Below the pieces are notes generated by a model. The model had not been told where the DNA came from. It worked only from the letters and a program-made list of their open reading frames with translations, and did no database searches. Below, piece by piece: positions 8,271 through 17,286 of a stretch of DNA of 64,000 nucleotides. Source of the DNA: Microbacter sp049976245 (GTDB taxonomy: Bacteria > Bacteroidota > Bacteroidia > Bacteroidales > Paludibacteraceae). How positions within the stretch are numbered: the stretch's first letter is position 1; every line of letters starts with the position of its first letter. The stretch is from positions 1-64,000 of the forward strand of contig JBMFIQ010000012.1 of assembly GCA_049976245.1 (NCBI GenBank), in the 5' to 3' direction. The translations under genes and the position numbers were made by a program.

Positions 8271-9659
8271 ATGAAACGAATCATAGTCATCATTCTTATT
8301 ACGATTCCGCTTGTTACAACGGCTCAAACCGGATTGCGATTACCGGCTATTTTGAGTAATCACGCGGTGATGCAGGCCAATTCAAATGAAAAGTTGTGGG
8401 GATGGGGCACTTGTACCATTCCTGTAAAAATTGTGTGTAACTGGAACCCCACCGACACCATCACGGTGATGCCTAAAAAAGATTGTTCATGGGAAACAGC
8501 GGTAAAAACACCGAAAGCAGGCGGCCCTTACTCCATCACCTTTATGAATGGGAACCAACATATCACCATCAACGATCTTTTGATGGGCGAAGTGTGGCTT
8601 TGTTCCGGGCAATCGAACATGCAATTTAATTATACGTGGGGAGATCTGGATGCCGGCAATGTGTTGCAAACATGCAAAAACGATTCCATCCGTTTCTTCC
8701 AAGTAGCATTGGGATTCAGCGATTATCCGTCCGCTGATTGTAAAGGCGAATGGAAAGTATGCGATTCAACTTCCATGAAAAACTTTAGTCTCATCGGTTA
8801 TTTCTTTGGCCGGGATTTAAATACCCAGCTCAACAAACCCGTTGGGCTGATCGGATCGTATTGGGGTGGCACTTGCGTTCAGGCATGGACACCACGACAA
8901 GTATTCAAGGACACCACCCTACGTCGCATGGCCAATGACATCTCTCCTGTTAGTTGGGCGCCAGTAGCTCCTTCAACGATTTACAACGCCATGATTTATC
9001 CCATTGTTAATTATTCTATAGCAGGAACTATCTGGTATCAAGGAGAAAGCAACACAGAACATCCACAATACTATAGCGCTTTATTTAAGTCAATGATTAC
9101 AAGTTGGCGGAAAGCGTTTCAACAAGAATTTCCGTTCTACTACGTGCAAATCGCTCCATTTAGTGGGTATTACGGAATCAGCGGTGCATTGCTTCGGGAA
9201 CAACAAGCAATGGCTTTAACGCTTCCCAAAACCGGCATGATCACCATTGGAGATTTGGTGAATGACACCACCAACATTCATCCTAAACTTAAAAAAGCGG
9301 TAGCCGATCGGTTGGCAAATTTAGTTTTGAAAGAAAGGTATGAGGGATATTCATTGCAACCGTATCAGCCTCATTTTGCTTCCATGAAAATTGAGAAAAA
9401 CAAAGCCATCCTTACCATTGCTTCCATTGGAAAGCTTATGGTAAGAGGAAAAACCATTCAAAGCTTTCAAATTGCCGGTCAAGATAAGGTGTTTTATCCC
9501 GCAGAAGCAAAAATACAAAAGGACGGCACAATAGTAGTAAGCGCAAAGCAAGTGAAACTTCCGGTAGCAGTACGCTATTGTTTTACGAATGCTGCTGTCC
9601 CCAATTTATTTGACAAAAACGGGTTGCCGCTTGTTCCATTCAGAACCGATCGTTGGTAA
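8271..9659 (+). CDS. SASA-family (sialate O-acetylesterase-like) carbohydrate esterase
   Basis: A 462-residue secreted esterase. The start chosen (MKRIIVIILI) begins a signal peptide ending near TTAQT; the upstream in-frame ATG at 8235 would mask it and lies in a hairpin. The SGNH block I motif GQSNM gives the nucleophile Ser115. WYQGESN lies in the middle and the His of NIHPK near 332-336 completes the likely triad. The family removes O-acetyl groups from sugars. In this locus an acetylated plant hemicellulose is a more likely substrate than sialic acid, since no sialidase or sialate genes are present. The periplasmic location is inferred from the type I signal. Confidence 0.85.
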   Translation: MKRIIVIILITIPLVTTAQTGLRLPAILSNHAVMQANSNEKLWGWGTCTIPVKIVCNWNPTDTITVMPKKDCSWETAVKTPKAGGPYSITFMNGNQHITINDLLMGEVWLCSGQSNMQFNYTWGDLDAGNVLQTCKNDSIRFFQVALGFSDYPSADCKGEWKVCDSTSMKNFSLIGYFFGRDLNTQLNKPVGLIGSYWGGTCVQAWTPRQVFKDTTLRRMANDISPVSWAPVAPSTIYNAMIYPIVNYSIAGTIWYQGESNTEHPQYYSALFKSMITSWRKAFQQEFPFYYVQIAPFSGYYGISGALLREQQAMALTLPKTGMITIGDLVNDTTNIHPKLKKAVADRLANLVLKERYEGYSLQPYQPHFASMKIEKNKAILTIASIGKLMVRGKTIQSFQIAGQDKVFYPAEAKIQKDGTIVVSAKQVKLPVAVRYCFTNAAVPNLFDKNGLPLVPFRTDRW

Positions 9660-10003
9660 TGATCCATTAAAATAATAAAGGGTTTATTCACTTTGAAATA
9701 ACTAAATGATGTTTGAGATCATCAGAATCATAACAAGGAACGGATCAACCATTAAAAAGAAGCATTCAAAGTGTTTGATTCATATTGCAACAAATCAACG
9801 ATTACGAATGATGGCACTCATGCCCAATGGGTATTATCGTATGCATGTTCCTTTATAAACCTGACATATTTTTTGAAGAAAGTCGTGATTGAATCGTAAA
9901 AGAATATGTACGCATTTCGCTCGTTTTAATGCTTTTTTAGCCATATAGAAAGAAAATATCATTCTTTGCTAAGATAGTATTAAAAAATTCATTGACAAAC
10001 AGA

Positions 10004-10131
10004 TAACTTTGTGAAAAGAAACAATCATCGCATCGTTGGTTTTTTATGACAATCAAGCTTTTAAGGCAAAGTGATGTGGTTTTATCCACCACAAAGGGCA
10101 AGGCAGATTTCAAGCTGCCTTCGCCTTTTTT
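10004..10131 (+). ncRNA. Candidate small RNA, about 115 nt
   Basis: TAACTTTG at 10004-10011 is a consensus -7 box, so transcription could start near 10018. Within the next 110 bases are a GTGG/CCAC mini-hairpin (about 10076-10090) and a strong terminator: AAGGCAG (10100-10106) pairs with CTGCCTT (10115-10121), a GGC/GCC extension lies below, and six T follow at 10126-10131. No open frame fits. A TTG at the right -33 distance is missing, which is the main weakness. PUL-associated small RNAs are known in Bacteroides. The terminator could instead serve the esterase gene 440 bases upstream. Confidence 0.4.
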
Positions 10132-10191
10132 GACATTTTTGCTTTCCCTGTAATCTTGATGTTGTCAATAGTAAACATTTCAATCACGCTG

Positions 10192-10264
10192 ATGAAACGA
10201 GCCATAAAAAAGCTTATGCTCAAAAAAATGACTATTTGGTGAGTCCCATCAGACCTATGAAAAA
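10192..10264 (+). repeat. Dispersed ~95-bp intergenic repeat, copy 1 (truncated)
   Basis: Begins ATGAAACGAGCCATAAAAA and contains GACTATTTGG; the right part is degraded, ending in ACCTATGAAA. Same family as the copies listed at 12235, 14761, 18791, 36051, 42184, 47921, 48049, 56221 and 56432. Confidence 0.8.
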
Positions 10265-10389
10265 CAAACCATAAACAAATGACATAGTCAAGTACTTCAC
10301 ACAAAACATGATGCAAATATTTTGTATCTTTCCGGGCACTTTATGCTGCTTTCATTCAAAGTAAAGAAACCTTATCACCATCGTACCAA

Positions 10390-12141
10390 ATGCAACGAAC
10401 TTCATTGTGTAAAATCGTTCTTATTTTGTTTTCAATTGCCGGAAGTCTAAACGTGGTAGCTTGTTCAAAACTCAATGACGTGCCTTCATCACCGTCTGCC
10501 ACTTCGGTTGATACTACCGTACAAAAAGCCGTTGATCCACCACTTGACTCCACTATCGGTTTTTTCTTAAACGATTGGCAATCCAAAATCTACATTCAAC
10601 CAACTTATAATCAGGCTGCTTTGCCAACCACTTTGCCCACTGTTACGGTTACGGTGGATGCGGCATCCGTGGTGACGAAAATACCGCTAACCATTTTTGG
10701 ACAAAATGCCAATAACTGGATGGGTCCAATGTACAATGTGCTTCCTTTGATGACCCCGTTGACATTGCTAAATCCACATGTTCTTCGCTTTCCTGCAGGA
10801 AGTGGAAGTGATTGTTTTTTTTGGAATTGCTATCAAGATCAACCTCCGACAGATGCACCCGTCAGACTGAGAAAAGCTGACGGAACATACCAAACAACCA
10901 ATTTATACACCTACGGAAAAACAACAAACAACTGGCAAGCCACTGTTGACGATTATTATCGTGTGCTGCAACAAACCAACAGTGTTGGAATAATCACCGT
11001 CAATTATGGATATGCACGTTATGGCACAGGACCTCATCCGGTACAATCAGCCGCACATTTGGCTGCCGATTGGGTTCGCTATGACAATGGGCGCACCAAA
11101 TATTGGGAAATCGGCAACGAGAATTACGGAGACTGGGAATGGGGTTATCGCATTGACACAAGCACCAATCAGGATGGTCAACCTGAGTTTTTGACGGGTG
11201 ACCTTTATGGACGTCATTTTAAAATTTTTGCCGATTCAATGAGAGCTGCTGCAGCTCAAATCGGAAAAACCATTTATATTGGTGCTGTAATGTATGAATC
11301 TCCGTCCCAATCGTGGATGAACAATACCATGAAAACATGGGACGCCACCATGATTCCTGCCGTTGGTAATGCAGCCGACTTTTATATCGGCCATAACTAT
11401 ATTACCCCTTATCAGCAAAACATCAGTGCGGCCAACGTGCTAATGGATGCATCAAATGCTTTAGCCCCGATGATGACTTTTATGAAAGGGCAGTTGACTC
11501 AAAACGGCATTCCGATCAAGCCCATTGTTTTATCGGAATGGAACATGTTTGCACAAGATTCCATGCAACAAGTATCAAATGTAAGCGGAGGATTTGCGGT
11601 GATCGTTCAAGGTGATGCCATCAAAAATAAATTTGGATTGGCAGCACGATGGGATTTGTACAACGGATGGGATCAGGGCAATGACATGGGATTGTTTAGC
11701 GCTGGTGATGAGCCAAATGTTGCAAAATGGACACCTCGACCCTCTTACTATTATATGTACTATTTTCAAAAAACCATTGGCGATCGAATGGTCAACTCAA
11801 ACATCAGCGGCAGCAATACAATAAAATGCTATCCATCAACTTATTCATCAGGTCAGGCAAGTGTGGCTTTGGTCAACATGTCGGGCATTTCACAAGTCGT
11901 TCAGATCAATCTTAAAAACTTTCGTTTAGGCAATCGATTTTATTGGTATTCATTAGCCGGCGGATCGGACAATGGAAACTTTTCACGAAAAGTTTTTGTC
12001 AATGGCATTGGCCCATCCGGTGTAGCTGGCGGCCCGTCCAATTTTACGGAAATCAATGCCTTTGAAGCACCCACGTCCAATGGAATTAAAGTAACGCTTC
12101 CATCATGGGGTGCTGTATTCATTATGGTGGACACAAAATGA
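10390..12141 (+). CDS. Clan GH-A glycoside hydrolase, arabinofuranosidase-like lipoprotein
   Basis: A 583-residue secreted protein, probably lipid-anchored (VVAC near residue 25). A linker rich in Pro, Ser and Thr precedes a TIM-barrel domain from about residue 90 (IPLTIFGQNANNW, then LRFPAGSGSD). KYWEIGNENYG gives a likely acid/base Glu244 and PIVLSEWN a likely nucleophile Glu383, the arrangement of retaining clan GH-A enzymes such as GH51 and GH39. The last ~120 residues form a beta domain like those behind GH51 barrels. I cannot place it in a family with certainty. It should cleave a glycosidic bond of the PUL1 glycan or a side chain. The lipid anchor suggests a surface or outer-membrane location. 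Confidence 0.75.
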   Translation: MQRTSLCKIVLILFSIAGSLNVVACSKLNDVPSSPSATSVDTTVQKAVDPPLDSTIGFFLNDWQSKIYIQPTYNQAALPTTLPTVTVTVDAASVVTKIPLTIFGQNANNWMGPMYNVLPLMTPLTLLNPHVLRFPAGSGSDCFFWNCYQDQPPTDAPVRLRKADGTYQTTNLYTYGKTTNNWQATVDDYYRVLQQTNSVGIITVNYGYARYGTGPHPVQSAAHLAADWVRYDNGRTKYWEIGNENYGDWEWGYRIDTSTNQDGQPEFLTGDLYGRHFKIFADSMRAAAAQIGKTIYIGAVMYESPSQSWMNNTMKTWDATMIPAVGNAADFYIGHNYITPYQQNISAANVLMDASNALAPMMTFMKGQLTQNGIPIKPIVLSEWNMFAQDSMQQVSNVSGGFAVIVQGDAIKNKFGLAARWDLYNGWDQGNDMGLFSAGDEPNVAKWTPRPSYYYMYYFQKTIGDRMVNSNISGSNTIKCYPSTYSSGQASVALVNMSGISQVVQINLKNFRLGNRFYWYSLAGGSDNGNFSRKVFVNGIGPSGVAGGPSNFTEINAFEAPTSNGIKVTLPSWGAVFIMVDTK

Positions 12142-12234
12142 CAAAATGCTGCTATATAAAAAATATCACAAACAGCAATTCAAAAAAAAGCCGTCAATTT
12201 CGGAGGAAAGAATGAACGAGCTTATCCCTGGTAC

Positions 12235-12330
12235 TTTCATACGTCTATTTTTATTTTTTCACGCTAAGGTCGTATGGAACTCGACTAATGGTTATACGCT
12301 TGAATATAAGCTCTTTTTTTGGCTCATTTC
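12235..12330 (-). repeat. Dispersed ~95-bp intergenic repeat, copy 2
   Basis: Full-length copy in reverse orientation: starts TTTCATACGTCTATTTTTAT and ends GGCTCATTTC. The next ~30 bases (12331-12362) resemble the forward right end again and run into the ATGAAACGA at the GH31 start, so a second partial copy may abut it. Confidence 0.85.
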
Positions 12331-12353
12331 AAAATTAAAAAAAATAGAGACCC

Positions 12354-14750
12354 ATGAAACGATCATTATTTAAATGCTTTACCATCGCATTCATCATTTT
12401 TGCAATGGCAATAGTGAACAAGGCGAAAGCTTCCGTGACTTCTTATATCAAAGAACCCGACGGGGTATTATTCAAGTTGGACAAAGGAATGTTGAATCTA
12501 AAAATCTGCAAGGAAAACATCGTGGAGGTAAAATACACGACCTTGCCGGAATTTAAGCCAAAGGCATCGTTGGTAGTCACCAATCAATGGAAAAAAACGC
12601 CGACTTTTTCTGTTACGGAAAACAACCAAGAGGTTACCATCACCACATCAAATCTCAAAATTAACGTCAATAAAATCAACAACGGCATTACGTTTGCCGA
12701 TTTGAACGGAAAGACAATTCTTGCAGAAGCAGATAATAAAGGAACTACCATGACAAAAGACACTGTAGCAGGCATTCCCACCTATTCTTGCAGCACCGAA
12801 TTTTTGTCGCCTCCCGACGAAGCCCTTTTTGGTTTGGGGTGCCATCCGGAAGATACACTGTCCATCAATTACAAAGGACGCGATCAGGATTTGGCCATTC
12901 GATACATGACGGGAGCCATTCCGGTTCTTTTGTCAACAAAAGGATACGGGCTGATGTGGGATAATTACGCCGCATCCAAATTTTACGGAGCCTTAGATAA
13001 CAACACCAAATACCAATATGTATCGGAAAGCGGCAAAATGGTCGATTACTACTTCATCTACGGCCCAAGCTTCGATCAAATCATTGCATCTTACAGGGAA
13101 ACGACAGGCGAAGCTCCCATGTTTCCAAAATGGTCGTTTGGCCTTTTTCAGTCGCAGGACCGCTACAAAAGCCAGGCAGAAATTCTATCGGTTAAGGACA
13201 ATTACCGCAACAACCACATTCCTGTCGATTGCATTGTGCAGGATTGGTATTACTGGGAACCCGATGTGATTGGCTCTCATGTGATGTGGCCGGCACGATA
13301 TCCCAATCCGAAAGCAATGATTGATGAATTGCACAATGCCCACATTCATGCCATGATTTCAATATGGCCTGTATTCGGAAAAGGATCAGCAAACTACAAT
13401 GCCTTGTTCAACGCCGGTTATTTGACAACCATCTGGTGGGACAATGTCATGACTCATCATCATGATTGGTACTATGATCCCTACAGTCAAAAAGCCCGCT
13501 TGATGTACTGGCAGCAAGCCAATGACAGCCTTATGTCACGCGACGGCTGGGATGCATGGTGGGCTGACCAATGCGAACCGGATAACGGTAATTTGTTGGA
13601 TGCAAGGAAACAATGCAATTTTTCCATCGGTAAAGGAATCGATTATTTCAATACCTACTCGTTGATGCATACCAAAGGGATCTATGATAACTGGCGCAGG
13701 GATATTCCCGACAAGCGGGTTTTTATTCTTGCCCGTCAAGCTTTTGCGGGACAACAACGCAATGCAGCCACCCTTTGGTCATCAGATGTAACCTGTACAT
13801 GGAGAGCATTCAAAAGCCAGGTGCCACAAGGCATCAATGCCTGCACTTCGGGAATTCCTTACTGGACATCAGATATTGGAGGTTACCACTTAAACTGGGG
13901 AGCGCCTGATTGGGCAACTCCTGCCAATCGTGAATTGTTTACCCGTTGGTTTCAATTTGGAACGTTTTGTCCCATTTTCCGAATTCACGGCAAAGGCGAA
14001 CGGGCTTTGTATTCCGACAATTGGGATGCCAAAACAAAAGCCATCCTGTTGAACTACGACAACCTGCGTTACCGTTTGATGCCTTACATTTATTCACTTT
14101 CGTGGAAAGTAACCCATCAAGGCTACACCATTATGCGTTCGCTGGCTTTCGATTTCAGAAACGATGCCAATGTCTATTCCATTCCTGACGAATACATGTT
14201 TGGCTCCGCCTTTTTGGTCAATCCGGTTACTTACAGCATGATTGATCAAAATAACAGGAGTAAAATGCAGGACATCCGAAAAGTATATCTTCCAAAATCA
14301 ACCACATGGTTTGATTTCTGGACCGGAAAAACTTACCGAGGCGGACAAACAATCGATGCCAAAGCCCCCATTGAAACATTGCCGCTTTTTATAAAAGCCG
14401 GTTCAATCGTTCCCATGGGGCCATTCCTTCAGTATGCAACCGAAAAACCTGCTAATCCGCTTGAACTTCGAATCTATCCGGGTGCTAACGGGAGTTTCAC
14501 CCTGTATGAAGATGAAAACAACACCTATGATTATGAGAAAGGCGTTTATGCCACCATTTCTTTCAAATGGAATGATGCCAAACGCGAGTTGATCATTGGC
14601 AAACGTCAAGGTACTTTCCCGGGAATGTTGAAAGAAAGAACCTTCCACATGATTATCGTCAATTCAACGAAAGGGACAGGCATTGCAATCACTAAAAATC
14701 CCGATAAAATAGTACAATACGACGGCGCTGAACAAATCATATCATTATAG
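12354..14750 (+). CDS. GH31 family glycosidase, probable alpha-xylosidase
   Basis: A 798-residue retaining alpha-glycosidase with a signal peptide (about residues 1-26, ending near KAKA). An N-terminal beta-sandwich (~30-220) is followed by the (beta/alpha)8 barrel. DAWWADQCEPD carries the nucleophile Asp405; the WWxDxxEP form is typical of GH31 alpha-xylosidases. WSSDVTCTW supplies the probable acid/base Asp478. C-terminal beta domains follow (PLFIKAGSIVPMGP near 675-690). It should release xylose from xyloglucan-type oligosaccharides in the periplasm; other alpha-glycosides remain possible. The ATGAAACGA start lies at the end of repeat-like sequence. Confidence 0.88.
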   Translation: MKRSLFKCFTIAFIIFAMAIVNKAKASVTSYIKEPDGVLFKLDKGMLNLKICKENIVEVKYTTLPEFKPKASLVVTNQWKKTPTFSVTENNQEVTITTSNLKINVNKINNGITFADLNGKTILAEADNKGTTMTKDTVAGIPTYSCSTEFLSPPDEALFGLGCHPEDTLSINYKGRDQDLAIRYMTGAIPVLLSTKGYGLMWDNYAASKFYGALDNNTKYQYVSESGKMVDYYFIYGPSFDQIIASYRETTGEAPMFPKWSFGLFQSQDRYKSQAEILSVKDNYRNNHIPVDCIVQDWYYWEPDVIGSHVMWPARYPNPKAMIDELHNAHIHAMISIWPVFGKGSANYNALFNAGYLTTIWWDNVMTHHHDWYYDPYSQKARLMYWQQANDSLMSRDGWDAWWADQCEPDNGNLLDARKQCNFSIGKGIDYFNTYSLMHTKGIYDNWRRDIPDKRVFILARQAFAGQQRNAATLWSSDVTCTWRAFKSQVPQGINACTSGIPYWTSDIGGYHLNWGAPDWATPANRELFTRWFQFGTFCPIFRIHGKGERALYSDNWDAKTKAILLNYDNLRYRLMPYIYSLSWKVTHQGYTIMRSLAFDFRNDANVYSIPDEYMFGSAFLVNPVTYSMIDQNNRSKMQDIRKVYLPKSTTWFDFWTGKTYRGGQTIDAKAPIETLPLFIKAGSIVPMGPFLQYATEKPANPLELRIYPGANGSFTLYEDENNTYDYEKGVYATISFKWNDAKRELIIGKRQGTFPGMLKERTFHMIIVNSTKGTGIAITKNPDKIVQYDGAEQIISL

Positions 14751-14760
14751 TGTATTATCT

Positions 14761-14857
14761 ATGAAACGAGCCATTAAAAGAGCTTATGATCAAGAGTATA
14801 ACTATTTGGCGAGTTCCATACGACCTTAGCGTTAAAAATATAAATAGACGTATGAAA
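14761..14857 (+). repeat. Dispersed ~95-bp intergenic repeat, copy 3, supplying a start codon
   Basis: Full-length forward copy from ATGAAACGAGCC to ACGTATGAAA. It begins 10 bases after the GH31 stop, and its final ATG (14852) is the likely start codon of the GH5 gene. An in-frame ATG inside it (14786) would add 22 residues (ITIWRVPYDLSV). Confidence 0.9.
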
Positions 14858-15889
14858 GAAATGACAAATCACCCAAAAAATTTAGTAAAAGCACTTATGG
14901 TGATGCTGCTTTTGTTGTTTTTCCCATTTATCAAGTCATTTTCCCAATCACAGGATCGAAAATCAGAGCGCATCAACCAAACACCGGTTGAACGACATGG
15001 TCAATTGTCGGTTTCTGGAAGGTATTTGACAGATCAACACGGTGACACCATAACTCTTCACGGACAAAGCTTAGGTTGGAGTACGTGGTGGCCGCAATAT
15101 TGGAACCCAAACGTCATTTCATGGCTGGCATCCGATTGGCAAATCGATGTAGTGAGGGCTTCAATGGGAATTGATACGCATCCGGGTTATTTGAATGATT
15201 CTGTTAAGCAGATGCAATTGTTGAACACGGTGATTCGCGCCGCCATTCACGACGGCATTTATGTGATCATCGATTGGCATTCCGAAGCGTTTCATCAACC
15301 TCAAGCCGTTGCCTTTTTCAAGAAAATGGCGCAAATGTATGGAAAATATCCCAACATCATCTATGAAATCATCAACGAGCCAAATAACACGCAGACATGG
15401 CCGGAAGTCAAAGCGTATGCCAATGCGATAATTCCTGTCATCCGTCAATTTGACCAAAAGAACATCATTATTGTTGGTTCTCCTTTCTGGGATCAGAAAA
15501 TTCGCGAAGTCGCCGATTCGCCGCTTAAAGGTTATTCAAACATCATGTACTCGGTGCATTTTTATGCAGCAACGCACGGACAATGGCTTCGCGATGATTG
15601 TCAATATGCTTTGAACAAAGGCATTCCCATCTTTATTACCGAATGTAATGGGTCGGAAGCATCCGGTAGCGGGCATTTCGATTATAAGCAGTGGAATGCT
15701 TGGTGGAAGTTTTGTGATGACAACAAGATCAGTTGGATCAACTGGTCAGTATCGGATAAGCCTGGTGAGTTATGCTCCATTTTAATTCCCGGGGCGCCTG
15801 CAAAGGGAGGTTGGACAAAATCACAGTTAACAGAATCAGGAATTTATGTGCGCAATAAATTGAGAAGTTATCATCATGATTGGCATTAA
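14852..15889 (+). CDS. GH5 endo-beta-glucanase (cellulase), subfamily 2-like
   Basis: A 345-residue secreted hydrolase. A charged start and a hydrophobic segment (MVMLLLLFFPFIKSF near 17-31) form the signal peptide. The barrel follows from ~50 (GQLSVSGRYLTDQHGD, LHGQSLGWSTWW). INEP carries the acid/base Glu176 and FITECNGSEASG the nucleophile Glu264. DWHSE near 141-145 and HFYAATH near 236-242 are also typical of GH5_2 cellulases. It should cut beta-1,4-glucosyl or mixed glucosyl/mannosyl backbones. I chose the ATG at 14852 because the next upstream one lies inside the dispersed repeat and would put 22 charged residues ahead of the signal. Start at 14861 is also possible. Confidence 0.88.
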   Translation: MKEMTNHPKNLVKALMVMLLLLFFPFIKSFSQSQDRKSERINQTPVERHGQLSVSGRYLTDQHGDTITLHGQSLGWSTWWPQYWNPNVISWLASDWQIDVVRASMGIDTHPGYLNDSVKQMQLLNTVIRAAIHDGIYVIIDWHSEAFHQPQAVAFFKKMAQMYGKYPNIIYEIINEPNNTQTWPEVKAYANAIIPVIRQFDQKNIIIVGSPFWDQKIREVADSPLKGYSNIMYSVHFYAATHGQWLRDDCQYALNKGIPIFITECNGSEASGSGHFDYKQWNAWWKFCDDNKISWINWSVSDKPGELCSILIPGAPAKGGWTKSQLTESGIYVRNKLRSYHHDWH

Positions 15890-15986
15890 ATTCATCACAA
15901 ATCAATAATAAAAACGGAACTTTTGCTCAGTGCACAGTGATCAATCTCATTTATTCTGCATTTCAATTCAAGATTTTCATCTCATT

Positions 15987-17183
15987 ATGAACGACTTTAA
16001 TCAAAAGATTCTGAACTTATTTCAACAACAGGAGAAGCTTCTTTCACGTAAAAACGAACCTGTGACGGGAAACGGCATTTATGAACGTTATCGTTATCCT
16101 GTGCTAACCGCGGCACACACTCCATTGTTCTGGCGATACGATTTCAATGTCAAAACCAATCCGTATCTGTTAGAACGCATCATGATTAATGCGGTTTTTA
16201 ACGCCGGCGCCATCAAATTAAACGGGAAATATTACCTGGTAGCAAGAGTAGAAGGAGCTGACCGTAAATCTTTTTTTGCAGTGGCCGAAAGCCCTAACGG
16301 CGTGGATAACTTTCGTTTTTGGAATCATCCTGTTGCAATGCCCGAAACCGACGACCCGGATGTCAACATCTATGACATGCGACTCACGGCGCACGAAGAT
16401 GGATGGATTTACGGCGTTTTTTGTTCAGAGCGCAAAGATCTCAATGAGCATAAAGAAAAGCAATTTACAGGCTTTTCTACGGCAGCCATTGCACGAACCA
16501 AAGATTTGGTCACTTGGGAAAGGTTACCCGATTTGAAATCAAAAAATCAACAACGAAACGTGGTACTACATCCTGAATTCATCGATGGGAAATATGCATT
16601 TTATACCCGACCGCAGGATAGTTTTCTATATGCGGGTTCGGGTGGTGGTATTGGTTGGTCGTTGATTGATGATATACAACATGCTATAATCAAAGAAGAA
16701 AAAATGATCGATCATCGATTTTTTCATACCATAAAAGAATTGAAAAACGGCGAAGGGCCTCCTCCGATTAAAACAGAAAAGGGCTGGCTGCATTTGGCAC
16801 ATGGCGTACGCGCTTGTGCTGCCGGTCTTCGATATGTGTTGTATATGTACATGACTGATTTGAAAGATCCTTCCAAATTAATTGCTTCGCCGGGCGGTTA
16901 TTTCATGGCACCCGAGGGTGAAGAACGCATTGGTGATGTTTCCAATGTACTCTTTTCCAATGGCTGGATCGCCGACGACGATGACACGGTATTCATCTAT
17001 TATGCCTCATCGGATACGCGCATGCACGTGGCTGTTTCAACGGTTGACAGGTTGACGGACTATTGCCTGAATACGCCTGCTGACGGATTTAATTCAGCTA
17101 ATTCATTCAACACAATACAATCAATGATTGAGCGAAACCAATCTTATATGAATTCAATCAAGAAAGATTTGAATCCATTGTAA
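15987..17183 (+). CDS. GH130 beta-mannoside phosphorylase (mannosylglucose type)
   Basis: A 398-residue cytoplasmic enzyme without signal peptide. It shows the five-bladed propeller pattern of GH130: NPYLLERIMINAVFNAGA, then KYYLVARVEGADRKSFFAVAES, then the NIYDMRLT segment with the catalytic-region Asp. RNVVLHPEF and GWLHLAHGVR probably belong to the phosphate-binding site. The pattern is closest to GH130_1 enzymes that phosphorolyse 4-O-beta-mannosyl-glucose to mannose-1-phosphate and glucose. The ATG at 15987 is preferred over the GTG at 15930 because family members begin about here. It lies 97 bases after the GH5 gene and just before the symporter, as in known mannan-catabolic operons. 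Confidence 0.88.
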   Translation: MNDFNQKILNLFQQQEKLLSRKNEPVTGNGIYERYRYPVLTAAHTPLFWRYDFNVKTNPYLLERIMINAVFNAGAIKLNGKYYLVARVEGADRKSFFAVAESPNGVDNFRFWNHPVAMPETDDPDVNIYDMRLTAHEDGWIYGVFCSERKDLNEHKEKQFTGFSTAAIARTKDLVTWERLPDLKSKNQQRNVVLHPEFIDGKYAFYTRPQDSFLYAGSGGGIGWSLIDDIQHAIIKEEKMIDHRFFHTIKELKNGEGPPPIKTEKGWLHLAHGVRACAAGLRYVLYMYMTDLKDPSKLIASPGGYFMAPEGEERIGDVSNVLFSNGWIADDDDTVFIYYASSDTRMHVAVSTVDRLTDYCLNTPADGFNSANSFNTIQSMIERNQSYMNSIKKDLNPL

Positions 17184-17213
17184 ATTCGATCTTCAAATAT
17201 ACTATTTCACCAG

Positions 17214-17243
17214 TTGTCATCCAACGAAATACGCCTATCTTTG
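17214..17243 (+). promoter_or_regulatory. Promoter of the symporter gene, TTG-N19-TATCTTTG
   Basis: TTG at 17214-17216 and TATCTTTG at 17236-17243 are 19 bases apart, a near-ideal Bacteroidetes promoter. It sits between the GH130 and symporter genes, so the transporter can be expressed apart from the upstream genes. Confidence 0.75.
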
Positions 17244-17286
17244 CCATAACAATGAGCAATTTTAAATCAATGCCATTTTGCCATTT

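Larger units (their letters stand above)
9660..10389. other. Intergenic region inside PUL1
   Basis: No protein gene is supported. It holds a possible small RNA unit (-7 box at 10004-10011, hairpin terminator at 10096-10131) and a truncated copy of the dispersed repeat (10192-10264). Just before the next gene, at 10334-10341, TATCTTTC is one base from the -7 consensus. Confidence 0.5.

Noticed and set aside
14786..14851. Longer GH5 protein starting at 14786
   Set aside because: The extra 22 residues come from the dispersed repeat and would place charged residues in front of a normal signal peptide.
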